Part shown: positions 22,764 to 32,000 of the stretch, one piece after another
Position numbering within the stretch: the stretch's first letter is position 1
How the letters are laid out: each line of letters opens with the position of its first letter
NCBI GenBank assembly: GCA_020161935.1
Contig: JAIUNI010000021.1
Location: 1-64,000 of the forward strand
Length of the DNA: 64,000 nucleotides
Source: Chloroflexota bacterium
GTDB lineage: Bacteria > Chloroflexota > Anaerolineae > Aggregatilineales > Phototrophicaceae
Direction: 5' to 3'
Notes under the pieces: model-generated
The model's input: only the letters and a program-made list of their open reading frames with translations
What the model was told of the DNA's origin: nothing
Databases searched by the model: none
Made by a program: the position numbers and the translations under genes

Positions 22764-24089
22764 ATGAAACAATACCGTTGGGCAGCAGGTATTTTTGTTT
22801 TAAGTTTGACCATAGCAGCCGGTGGCATCGTAATGGCACAGCCGGGTGATTGTGACGGCACGACCGGCAGCGACACCATCAACTGCACCACCACCCCCGG
22901 CACACCGGATAATCAGGCGGATGGCGACTTGGGCGACGACACCATCACCATCGGCACAGGTGTAACCGTAACCTACGTAGATGCCGACGGCGCGGCGACC
23001 GGTGGCGATGTCGAAGGCGCGGGTCCCGGTGGCAACGATACCATTGTGAATAATGGCACGGTAACAGTTTCGATTGCCGGCGACTTTTCAACAGGTAATC
23101 CCGGCGATGACCACATCACCAACAACGGCACAGTCGGCGACATTTTGGGTGACGAAACCAACAATACAACCGCCCCGAATGGCGACGATACCATTATCAA
23201 CAATGCGACCGTGACCGGTTACATCGAAGGTGATGGCAACGATGACTCAATGCTCGGCGGCGGTGCCGGTGGGAATGACACCATTATCAACAACGGCAGC
23301 GTTGGAACCGATATTCGTGGCGACTCCGGCAGTGGCCCCGGCGGCAACGATACCATTACCAACAACGGCAGCGTTGGCAACAATATCGAAGGAGATGGTG
23401 GCAACGACACCGTAACCCTCGGTGATACGTCCAGTGTCGGTAATGACATTTTGATGGGCGATGGTAATGATAAAGTAACCGTGGGCGACGGTGCGCTTGT
23501 CGGTAATGTCATTGATGGCGGCGACGGCACGGATACACTCGAATTTAAGTTTAACGACCCTGACGAAGGCGCAGCCGCAGCGGCCATCCTCGCGGGGCTG
23601 TCACCCGCAGGCGGTACGGTTACGTTCGGCGGTATCACCTATACGTGGACGAACTTCGAGCAGCTTGTCGCCATCTTCACTACCATCGGTGGTGGGGGCG
23701 GCGGGGGCGGCGGCACTGGTGGCGGCTCGATTATCGTCACACTCAACTCGGTTGGCGGCATTCAAGACGGTCGCCTCAACGCCTTTGATTTAGCCGCGCC
23801 GCTGGTCGTCTACTGCAAAGTCGGCGAACAAATTTCCATCATCGACGTACAGGCTGATGGCAGCTACCCCACCGCTTTCGTCGTTGACTTCGACGCGGTG
23901 AATAATGCGGTTGCCGCAGCCAAAGCCAGCTTGGATACCGTGACGATTGACACAGGCTTAGGTGATGTCCTCGTCGCCACCAAAGATGGCGCGTTGGTCG
24001 CCTTTGGTCCGACGCTCGACGGCAGCAAGATTTACAGCTTCACCTTCCAGCCGGGCTGCACCGCCAGCGCCCTCGGCCTCGAATCCTAA
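22764..24089 (+). CDS. Secreted beta-helix-type repeat protein
   Basis: A 441-residue protein with a signal peptide (KQYRWAAGIFVLSLTIAAGG, cleaved after MAQ) and about ten degenerate repeats of the type GGNDTI-x-NNG-x-V-x4-GD, roughly residues 60-260. These resemble RTX or left-handed beta-helix repeats with Asp/Asn turns that could bind calcium. A glycine tract (residues 312-321) links to a C-terminal domain from SIIVTLNSVGGIQDGRLN. It is likely a cell-surface or released protein. The ATG at 22764 has AAGGA eight bases before it; upstream extension is rejected. A terminator follows. Confidence 0.75.
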   Translation: MKQYRWAAGIFVLSLTIAAGGIVMAQPGDCDGTTGSDTINCTTTPGTPDNQADGDLGDDTITIGTGVTVTYVDADGAATGGDVEGAGPGGNDTIVNNGTVTVSIAGDFSTGNPGDDHITNNGTVGDILGDETNNTTAPNGDDTIINNATVTGYIEGDGNDDSMLGGGAGGNDTIINNGSVGTDIRGDSGSGPGGNDTITNNGSVGNNIEGDGGNDTVTLGDTSSVGNDILMGDGNDKVTVGDGALVGNVIDGGDGTDTLEFKFNDPDEGAAAAAILAGLSPAGGTVTFGGITYTWTNFEQLVAIFTTIGGGGGGGGGTGGGSIIVTLNSVGGIQDGRLNAFDLAAPLVVYCKVGEQISIIDVQADGSYPTAFVVDFDAVNNAVAAAKASLDTVTIDTGLGDVLVATKDGALVAFGPTLDGSKIYSFTFQPGCTASALGLES

Positions 24090-24111
24090 GTCTCACGCGA
24101 TACTTCAAACA

Positions 24112-24146
24112 AAATGCCGTTGGATAACCCAGCGGCATTTTTATTT
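24112..24146 (+). terminator. Terminator of the repeat protein gene
   Basis: AAATGCCG at 24112-24119 pairs with CGGCATTT at 24133-24140, extended by TGG/CC pairs, and is followed by TTATTTG. It begins 23 bases past the stop codon. Confidence 0.8.
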
Positions 24147-24177
24147 GTTCATCACCATCCCTAACCCTCAAAGGTTT

Positions 24178-24285
24178 GAATATTCGGTGATGCACCTCTA
24201 AAGAGTTGGTAGTTATTGTTTCGAGTGAGAACTCGCTGATAATCTTCTCGCTTACCAACTCTCTAGCAGGGCATGACCGAATATT
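24178..24285. repeat. About 100-bp element with terminal inverted repeats, copy 1
   Basis: The ends are GAATATTCGGT (24178-24188) and ACCGAATATTC (24275-24285). A second inverted pair lies inside (GAGTTGGTA and TACCAACTC). The copy at 39272-39370 is nearly identical over its whole length. The element could fold into one long stem on either strand. It contains no gene. Confidence 0.75.
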
Positions 24286-24339
24286 CTAACGCACAAATCA
24301 GAATTTTTGTGCTACAATATTACTGTACGCTCTCTGCCC

Positions 24340-24520
24340 TCTATGTCTCGGTGGTAAAAATGTTTTCTCTGTCTTTTCTCGGCGACTTGGCGGTTAAAAA
24401 TGAATTTGCTTTTCACTTGTAACTTGCCACTTGAAACTTAAAACTACTCTTGGCGACTTGGCGGTTTAATGCTCTTGCTTTTTCTCTGTGTTCTTTGTGC
24501 CTTTGTGGTAAAAATGTATT
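24340..24520 (-). repeat. A-rich dispersed repeat block (reverse orientation)
   Basis: On the minus strand this reads as degenerate CCACAAAGGCACAAAGAACACAG words and TTAAACCGCCAAGTCGCCAA, plus an AAGTTACAAGTGAAAAG segment also found at 39116-39131. Just upstream TTTTTGTGCTACAAT (24304-24318) matches the promoter-like box at 4878. Order and spacing relative to the following structured repeat are like those at 4.9-5.5 kb and, inverted, at 38.9-39.2 kb. Confidence 0.6.
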
Positions 24521-24539
24521 GCATTGGCTTTTGCATATT

Positions 24540-24730
24540 CGACGGTTCACTCCCTCGCATCCGCCGAACTGCCTGTGGCGGCGGTGACACGAGAGCAATC
24601 CGCCGTTTTGTGTCATTTCAGCGCCGCCCTCCCTCACTGCCGCCGCCACAAAATGTCACTTCAGCGGATGTAGCCGAGCTTCCCGCCAGACAATTCGGCG
24701 GATATTTTGCAATTTGTGAACATTGTACAT
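24540..24730 (+). repeat. About 200-nt structured GC-rich repeat, copy 2
   Basis: The core CCTCCCTCACTGCCGCCGCC then ACAAAATGTCA at 24628-24658 matches the copies at 5334-5364 and 38973-39002 (inverted). ATCCGCCGAA near the left end and ATTCGGCGGAT near the right end can pair, enclosing the element. It ends right at the 3' end of the M28 peptidase gene. Stretch 24090-24731 has no gene. Confidence 0.68.
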
Positions 24731-24731
24731 C

Positions 24732-26117
24732 TTACGGGGGTATGACAAACTCAGCCGAAGGCGGCCCCATCATCCCGTTCTCGTCGATGGTCGAAATCAC
24801 CAATCCCGCTGCCACCTGCGGGTAAAACCCATCCCACTCCACGCTGTTCGTATTCCACGGGAATTCGCGGTTGATGATGAGTGAGCCGGGGTCGCGCAAC
24901 CCAATCTTGTAACCGGTCGCGCCGGGGATCGGCTCCCACACCAACGTGCGCTTCGTCCCCTCGCCCGACCGCAGCACGATGTCGCGCGGGGGTGGCAGAC
25001 CGTCCGCCATCACCGTCACCGCTGCCAGAATCGACTGCGTAGTACGCCGCAGGTATGTTGCCTGTATATCGCCGATCACATCCGCAGGCGTGTGCTGCCG
25101 CCCCCGATCTTCCTGCGACTCGATAAACCGGATAGCAGGGAAACCAGCTTCGGTGAAGGACATATGGTCGCTGTACCGCCCGATACGGTCTTCTCCGTCT
25201 TGTAGGACGATCTGCATATCGGGTGTCATCGTAAAGTCAATCCAATAAACCGCCCGCGCCAACTGCCGAGAGGGCGACGTTTCCGGCCCTGCCGAGAAAA
25301 TCCGCATCTGGTTATCAACCACCTGACCATTCGGGCCGCTGCTGCTGCCGATGATGTCCATGTTAAACATATAGTTCGGAGGGATAATAGTCCGGTATTC
25401 GTTGACAAACGCCCTGCTCCCCATACGCCCCACTTCTTCCGCCGCGAACGCCACAAACACGATGGTCGCGCGGTGTGAAGTCTGCGATAGAATATTCGCC
25501 ATCTCAATCAGTGCGGATACCCCCGAAGCGTTATCATTCGCGCCGGGCGCGGGGTACATCGAGTCGTTCGGGTCAATCGAAATGCTGTCGTAATGTGCGC
25601 CGATCAGGATAATCCCGCCGCCCGTTTCACTGCCTGAAATAATACCGATAACGTTGCGCTGAACAGTTTCGATACCCGCCCAATTCACCGCAAACGGTTG
25701 ATCGATCACCGAAAAACGCCCCTGTGACTTCGTGGCGATTGCGTCAAACTGTCCTCGTACATAACGGTACGAAGCCGCCGCGCCGGAGTTCGGCAAATCT
25801 GGTGAGTTAACGTGCCGCGTCCCCATCCCTTCAAGGGCGCTAATATGCAGGAACAGCCGGTCAACATCCACTTGGTCGAGCAGCGCGTTCATCGCGAGTT
25901 TGGCCGTCTGTGGATTAGCGTTACTAGAAGACTGATCTGGTTGAACCGGCGGTGCTACCGGTATGGGGGTCGCCACCGAAATAGTCGGTAATGGGGTATC
26001 GGTCATCCGTGGCACCAGAGTCGGCGGTTCCGGGTTGGTCGACAAATTACAGGCCGCAGCCAGCATCAGCAAGGCACCCAGAAGGACGATGAGAGGAATA
26101 ATGGTTTTCAACTTCAT
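24732..26117 (-). CDS. M28-family metallopeptidase lipoprotein
   Basis: A 461-residue exported zinc aminopeptidase-like protein. The signal ends in LAAAC, a lipobox, so the mature enzyme is lipid-anchored. After a TP-rich linker the M28 domain shows the ordered metal ligands: LIGAHYDS, APGANDNASGV, FAAEEVGRMGS and SDHMSF. The last 85 residues or so, from RDIVLRSGEGTKRTLVWEPIPGATGYKI, form a fibronectin-like sandwich. It probably trims extracellular peptides. The ATG at 26117 fits the signal peptide best; no strong ribosome binding site is visible. Confidence 0.88.
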   Translation of the reverse strand: MKLKTIIPLIVLLGALLMLAAACNLSTNPEPPTLVPRMTDTPLPTISVATPIPVAPPVQPDQSSSNANPQTAKLAMNALLDQVDVDRLFLHISALEGMGTRHVNSPDLPNSGAAASYRYVRGQFDAIATKSQGRFSVIDQPFAVNWAGIETVQRNVIGIISGSETGGGIILIGAHYDSISIDPNDSMYPAPGANDNASGVSALIEMANILSQTSHRATIVFVAFAAEEVGRMGSRAFVNEYRTIIPPNYMFNMDIIGSSSGPNGQVVDNQMRIFSAGPETSPSRQLARAVYWIDFTMTPDMQIVLQDGEDRIGRYSDHMSFTEAGFPAIRFIESQEDRGRQHTPADVIGDIQATYLRRTTQSILAAVTVMADGLPPPRDIVLRSGEGTKRTLVWEPIPGATGYKIGLRDPGSLIINREFPWNTNSVEWDGFYPQVAAGLVISTIDENGMMGPPSAEFVIPP

Positions 26118-26321
26118 ACGGCGGATTTTACCATAAGCACATGTCAAATTCCGTTAAGCGGTGGGATAACGCGGGTCAAGCGTATCCATGAGGCAGCGTA
26201 AACGTCGCCCCACGTTATTTTACCTGATACATGCTCTTTGGATGTATAAGGGAAGTCTCAGGCTAGACTTGCCGCAAATGCCGTGTGAGAGCATAATAAA
26301 GTCTTGCCTGAATAAGATGAA

Positions 26322-27260
26322 ATGCCCACCATTGAAGGACAAGTTGTTTTGACCATTTTGAGAAAAACCGCAGCTATCGCCCTGCTCCTCGGATTAGCAG
26401 GTTGTGGTGGCGCTCCCGCAGCAGACAATCCCACCAACCCTCCGAGCGCCCCGACCCCCGTTGTACGGGTTCAACCCACCGTCGGCGTACAACCGACCGA
26501 TGAAACCGGCGAAAAACTGGTCGCCCGTGTCAACGGTGAACCGATTACCCAGAGTGAGTTTGATCGGGCATTAGCACGCTCTCAACAAACCGTTGATGCA
26601 GCCTCGCCAGAAGCCCTCGGCAGCGATGTCCTGAACCAGTTGATCGAGGAACGTATCATCTTGCAAGGGGCAGCCGCCCAAAACATCGCCGTTTCGGATG
26701 AAGAAGTCAAAGCCGAACTCGACTCCCAAATCGCCGCCGCAGGCGGTGAAGCAAGCTGGAACGAATGGTTGACGATGAACAACTACACAGCCGAAGAATT
26801 CCCCTATGCCCTAAAAGTCGTACTGACGAATAACCGCGTGCGCGATACACTCACCAGTGACCTTGAAGGCAACGTCAAACAGGTTCATGCACGGCATATC
26901 CTGATGCGTACCGAAACCGACGCGAAAAGCATCCTTGATCGCTTGGGCGCGGGGGAAGACTTCGCGGCGCTCGCTTCCCAGTACTCGCAGGATGAAACCA
27001 CCCGTTCGCGCGGTGGCGACCTCGACTGGTTTACAGCCGATGAACTCCTGACCCCGCAGTTGGCGCAAACCGCCTTCTCGCTGCAAGTCGGGCAAATTGC
27101 TGGGCCAATCGCCACAGAATTAGGGTATCATGTTATTCAGGTCATCGAATTCGCCGATTTACCAGTTGAAGCAGACCGGCGAGTTACGATTGCCCAAAAC
27201 CGCTTTGACAGTTGGTTGCAACCATTAATGTACACAGCGGTGATTGAACGGTACACTTGA
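26322..27260 (+). CDS. Peptidyl-prolyl isomerase lipoprotein (parvulin, SurA/PrsA-like)
   Basis: A 312-residue exported foldase. The lipobox LAGC follows the hydrophobic run AAIALLLG. After a proline-rich linker come a SurA_N-like helical domain (LVARVNGEPITQSEFDRAL...) and a parvulin domain (VKQVHARHILMRTETDA, AGEDFAALASQYSQDE, RGGDLDWF, GYHVIQV). It assists folding of secreted proteins outside the membrane. A TTG at 26349 preceded by AAGGA would give a more typical lipoprotein signal and may be the true start. It is first in a run of four envelope genes. Confidence 0.9.
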   Translation: MPTIEGQVVLTILRKTAAIALLLGLAGCGGAPAADNPTNPPSAPTPVVRVQPTVGVQPTDETGEKLVARVNGEPITQSEFDRALARSQQTVDAASPEALGSDVLNQLIEERIILQGAAAQNIAVSDEEVKAELDSQIAAAGGEASWNEWLTMNNYTAEEFPYALKVVLTNNRVRDTLTSDLEGNVKQVHARHILMRTETDAKSILDRLGAGEDFAALASQYSQDETTRSRGGDLDWFTADELLTPQLAQTAFSLQVGQIAGPIATELGYHVIQVIEFADLPVEADRRVTIAQNRFDSWLQPLMYTAVIERYT

Positions 27261-27289
27261 TAATTAACTAAACACTAAAGGATTGGGCT

Positions 27290-27397
27290 ATGAGGCAGAA
27301 CCGCATCTACAATGCCATCAGCATTTTCTTTCTGGTTTTGTCTCTTTTAACAATCATATGGGTTATCACGCGGCTGCTGGGTCCGGCAGTTGCCTAA
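27290..27397 (+). CDS. 35-residue single-pass membrane protein
   Basis: A short frame ATG 27290 to TAA 27397 encoding MRQNRIYNAISIFFLVLSLL followed by TIIWVITRLLGPAVA. The next gene starts with the same plan (IYNVISLVFLALTILVIVFV then ISRLAGP), so the small protein is a paralogue of that membrane anchor without the outer domain. This parallel is good evidence that it is real. It may be a partner or a spare anchor; the function is unknown. Confidence 0.65.
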   Translation: MRQNRIYNAISIFFLVLSLLTIIWVITRLLGPAVA

Positions 27398-27413
27398 CTA
27401 GACGGGGGTTGGG

Positions 27414-28190
27414 ATGGGCGACGGTAAAGCAAGTATATACAACGTCATCAGCTTGGTCTTTTTGGCGCTGACCATTCTGGTGATTGTGTTTGTCATCAGC
27501 CGCTTGGCTGGCCCACCGGTCGAAAGACAGCAGGAGGTCGGCAGCGTACCAACAGTCGCCGCGCTGCCATCATTGACCCCAACACCCATCCCGACGACCG
27601 GCTTACCGCCGACCTTTACCTTTACGCCTACGGATACCCTCACGCCAACAACGACACTTTCACCAACAGCAACAGCATCGATTGCGCCGCCAACCTCAAC
27701 CATCACCGATACACCGAGGCCAACTGAACCGCCTACGGTTACACCAACACCGTCCGTTAGCCCAACACCGCTGCCGACCGAAACCCCCACCGGCCCGACA
27801 CCGACCCTCGCGCCCACCCAGAACCCATACCTGTTCGAGCTGCGTCAGGGTCAGGTCGTCCTCACACAGAACTATGGCAATTCAGCAGGTTGCGCGTGGC
27901 AAGGTTTAGGAGGTCAGGTATTCAATACCGAAGGCATACCGCTTGATGGCCTCAAAATCCATGTCTTCGGCACCAACTTCGACCGCATCGTCGACAGTGG
28001 TAGTAATTCGCTGTATGGCCCCGGAGGTTGGGAAGTGCCGGTTGATAATAAGATCAGCGCCCAAAGCTATTACGTGGAATTGATGAGTCCCGGCGGTACA
28101 GTCGTTTCGGATCGTATCCCGGTCACTTTCCCTTCAGATTGTGCGCGGAACGTCGCCGTAGTCAACTTTATTCAAACACGCGCAACCTAA
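27414..28190 (+). CDS. Membrane-anchored protein with TP-rich linker and extracellular beta domain
   Basis: A 258-residue protein: one N-terminal membrane helix (residues 8-30), a long Thr/Pro-rich linker (about 45-140, TPTPIPTTG, TPTDTLTPTTTLSPTATAS), and a C-terminal domain of about 120 residues. The domain starts YLFELRQGQVVLTQNYGNSAGCAWQG, with two Cys (CAWQ and DCARN) that could form a disulphide. The same domain occurs in the next gene. The linker type is common in Chloroflexota surface proteins. No known family recalled. Confidence 0.7.
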   Translation: MGDGKASIYNVISLVFLALTILVIVFVISRLAGPPVERQQEVGSVPTVAALPSLTPTPIPTTGLPPTFTFTPTDTLTPTTTLSPTATASIAPPTSTITDTPRPTEPPTVTPTPSVSPTPLPTETPTGPTPTLAPTQNPYLFELRQGQVVLTQNYGNSAGCAWQGLGGQVFNTEGIPLDGLKIHVFGTNFDRIVDSGSNSLYGPGGWEVPVDNKISAQSYYVELMSPGGTVVSDRIPVTFPSDCARNVAVVNFIQTRAT

Positions 28191-28193
28191 AGC

Positions 28194-29060
28194 ATGAGTG
28201 AAGAACAATCAACTGGCGGGGTGCGGCGCTTCGGGCGGAAAGACCGTAAAAAGTCGCTCGATCCACGCGGCCCGCTTTTCCCAATAGAAGACGACATCGC
28301 CCCCGACGCGGCTGCCGATATAACGCCTGCGCCGGAATCGGAACTGCCGGAGCCTGTACTGGCTGAGTTGGTCGAGCCGCCGCCCGTTCCAGTACCGCCC
28401 AAAGCTGTTCAGCCCAAACGGGTGGCTAACCCCTCACGTCCCGCTCCAACTTCCGGCGGGAAACATATCCTAGCCAACCTCCTCACAATCGTGTTTCTGC
28501 TAGCAACAATTGGCATGGGTGCGCTGGTCGCGATCATCGCGCGTGATCCGTACACGCCGCTGAACCCGTTTCCGCCCTTCACACCGCTGCCCATCGTCAT
28601 CACAGCAACCTTCTTACCACCAACCGCGACTGCCGAGGGTACAGCCGCCCCGACCGCCACCTTCACGCCCATAGCGATAGAGGCTGCACCGTCAGCAGAA
28701 GCGGGCGCGTTCGCATTTGCGCTCGTACCGTCGCAGCCCATCTACGCACCCAACGCCAACACTGAAGGCTGCAATTGGTCAAGCATCGCCGGTACGGTTA
28801 CCGATAGCAGTGGGACAGCCCTCGACGGCTATCGCGTTCACATCAGCGGTAATGGTTTGGATGAAACGGTATTTAGCGGCGCGGCACTAACGTTTGGTGC
28901 GGGCGGGTTCGAGTTGTTCATTAACGGAACAGCGCAGGAACAGACCTTTACCGTTCAACTGCTCGACCCACAAAGCCAGCCATTGTCACCGGAATACAGC
29001 GTCACAACCCGCGCAGGCTGTGATGAGAATGTTGCCATACTCAGCTTTGTCGGGTCGTAA
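28194..29060 (+). CDS. Membrane-anchored paralogue of the preceding protein
   Basis: A 288-residue protein: a charged cytoplasmic part (RRFGRKDRKKSLD) and proline-rich stretch, a membrane helix near 95-115 (ILANLLTIVFLLATIGMGAL), a short outer linker and a C-terminal domain. The domain reads YAPNANTEGCNWSSIAGTVTDSSGTALDGYRVHISG ... TTRAGCDENVAILSFVG. It aligns with the domain of the previous gene, including both Cys residues (GC-W and GCDEN/DCARN) and the LDG turn. The gap to the previous stop is three bases, so they form an operon. It ends four bases before the convergent kinase gene. Confidence 0.7.
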   Translation: MSEEQSTGGVRRFGRKDRKKSLDPRGPLFPIEDDIAPDAAADITPAPESELPEPVLAELVEPPPVPVPPKAVQPKRVANPSRPAPTSGGKHILANLLTIVFLLATIGMGALVAIIARDPYTPLNPFPPFTPLPIVITATFLPPTATAEGTAAPTATFTPIAIEAAPSAEAGAFAFALVPSQPIYAPNANTEGCNWSSIAGTVTDSSGTALDGYRVHISGNGLDETVFSGAALTFGAGGFELFINGTAQEQTFTVQLLDPQSQPLSPEYSVTTRAGCDENVAILSFVGS

Positions 29061-29064
29061 CCGG

Positions 29065-32000
29065 TTATTCCAGCTTCGGCGTGGGCAGATACACCGTAAA
29101 GGTCGTTCCCTTACCGATCTGACTTTCGACGGCAATACGCCCTCGGTGTAAATCAACAATCTCTTTAACGATGCTCAACCCCAACCCTGTGCCGGGGATA
29201 TTGCTCTGCCCCGCCTTTTCACCCCGATAGAAACGGGTGAACAGATGTGGAATATCGGCCTCGCTAATGCCCATTCCCGTATCCTCAACCCGCAGGCTGA
29301 CTTCGCCCTTTGTCGCATCGAATCCGGTAGTCACGGTAATACTGCCGTTAGAGGTGTAGTTGATCGCGTTCGCAACAAGGTTGGTCACCACCTGCGCCAA
29401 TTGGTTGAATTCACCGCTAACGTTGGGAATAGAACCCGCATGGAACGTCATCTGCAAACCTGCAATCTCGGCGCGGGGATGCAGCGCCCCAACGACTTGC
29501 TGAACCACATTGTTCAAATCAATCGGCCCGAAAGCGATGCGATCTTGCCCCAATTCCAGCCGTGAAAGATCGAGCGTGGCATTCACGAAGTTGGTCAGCC
29601 GTTCAAGCTGTTCGGTCAGCGCGATAAGATGCCCGGCGTGCTTTTCCGGCGGGCTGTGTTGCAGCAGGTAAGCCCGTGTCTTAAGAACCGTCAGCGGCGT
29701 GCGTAATTCGTGTGTCACATCGGCGATAAACTTGGTTTTCAAACGGTCGAGTTCAGTCAGCCGTTCATTCGCGGTTCGCAGTTCCGCCGTCCGGTCAGTC
29801 ACCCGCTGCTCAAGGCTGGCTGTCAAATGTTGCAGTTCCGCTTCGGCTTGCTTACGCGCATCAATGTTCTCAATGATCGCAAGGGTATTGGCTTCCCCTT
29901 CATGGGGATACGGAGCCACATTCAACCGCACCCAAACCAATGCGCCATCTTTGCGGATGTAACGTTTCTCAAGCTGGTAAAAATTGATCTCCCCTTTGAG
30001 CAATCGAGTAAATTGGTCAAGGTTATCATCCTGATCGTCCGGGTAAGTGATTTCCGTAAACGTCATCCGGCTGCATTCCTCAGCCGAATAGCCAAGCAAC
30101 TGTTCAAGCGCGGGATTGATCGAAATCAAATGTCCTTGAACATCCGCCAGCGCGATACCCACGTTTGCCCCAACAAACACCGACCGGAAGCGGGCTTCAC
30201 TTTCCTGCAACTTGGCTTGAGCGCGTTTCAACACGCAGATATGCCCCAGCGCGTTCGCATACAGCGCCAGCAGTTCAAGCTGGTTTGAATGGACTGGTTC
30301 CCGTGTGAAGTAATTATCCGCAGCCAACCCACCGATAATTTGGCGACCGTCACTCAAATAGCCCATCGCCGACCAGCCGGTTCCCACAGACTCTGAATAT
30401 TCATTGAGAAGTTCTGTTTCGGGTTTGTAGTATAGTTTCTGATCGTTGATCTGGAACAAGTTGACCAACTGCGGCAGGATTTGGCTGGACGGCGCACGAA
30501 CACCGCGTTCATCACGAACCGAACCATCCTCATGCGTCCCGAAAGTACCGACGGTATACGCAGGGTTATCCGCATCGATAAGCCACAGCCCGATACGCTC
30601 GAACTTCAAACGGCTGCGACCCAGTTCAATCGCACGGCGGGTAAAAGCATCAAAATCATCAATTTGCGTCAATTCAATCGTGATGTCCTGCAAATCTTTG
30701 AGCCGCTCTAGGAAAGTCTTGGAGTGACCTTCACTCTCTTGCAGCGCCCGTTGTGCCGCCACTTGTTCGGTGATGTCGATATTAATCCCCATAATGCCGA
30801 TATGCGTGAGATCAGCATCCCGGATGGGTGAGCTGATGTAGTAATAATTATGGGATTGACCATTGGTGTCATAAACGACATTACCGCGCAGTGTATTGCC
30901 CGCGAATACCTGCATGTTCATATCCCGCCAGCGCTGCAATACATCGAGTGACACTGCGATTTCCTCAGTCTTTTTCCCCTGCACGTTCCCCCACAAACGT
31001 ATCGACTCCGGCGTTTGCAGGATGCAGCGCCCCTCCACATCTTGTACCCACAGGTCAAACGGCAGGTTATTGATGATGGTGCGTAACCGTGCTTCGCTGT
31101 GCTGAAGCGCTGCCTCAGTTTTCTTTTGGAGCGTCAGGTCGGTAACAGCGGTGATGATGCCTGTCACGTGGTTTTGGTCTCGGCGCATCGATCCGTTGAC
31201 TAAAACATCGAGCGTGGTACCGTCTTGCCGGTGGAAACGGGTTTCGTAGACTGTGCGTAAATCCGAAGTCATACGGATAGCGGTATTACTGACGATGGCG
31301 CGTTCATCCGGCGAAAGCACTTCACCCGGCAGCTTGCCCACCAATGCCTCTTGAGGATAGCCGAGCATCTGGGCATACGCCGGATTCACATATTCAAAGC
31401 GCCCATCTAAATCTGTTACCGCGACACCATGCGCCATCGCGTTCATGACCTGCACCACGTAATCACGCTCGCGGGCAAGCTCAACCTCGATACGCCGCCG
31501 GTCGGTGGTAATAGCCGTAAGTGCAATCGCCGAAAGATTGGTCACGGCGATAAATGTCCACAAGTACACAAATTGGCGGTGGAGATCATCAACCGATAGG
31601 CTTTCTGGTTGGCTGGCAATCCCGATACCGGAAACCAGTGCAATGACAAGGCATACCGTGACATTGGTTCGAATACTAAAACGCAGCGCCGCCCAAATCA
31701 AAACCGGAAAGATGAGGAAAATGAGCGGATAGTCGGTGAGAGGGGAATTGTCACGGGCGAAAATGATGAAGCTGACCACTACCGCCCCACACGACACGCC
31801 GATTAATTCGAGCCAGCGCTGATTTCGGCTGCCGAGCTTCGGGTTTATACCCCAGAGCAGCAGCACCGGCCCCAGCACCAAAATGCCAATCGAATCCCCC
31901 ATCCACCATTCGAGCCAGATGCGCGAAACAGCTTGACCGGCAATTGAGCCGGTTAAAACGAGGGCTAACGTACCAATCGTTGCGCTGATGAAAGCCCCAA

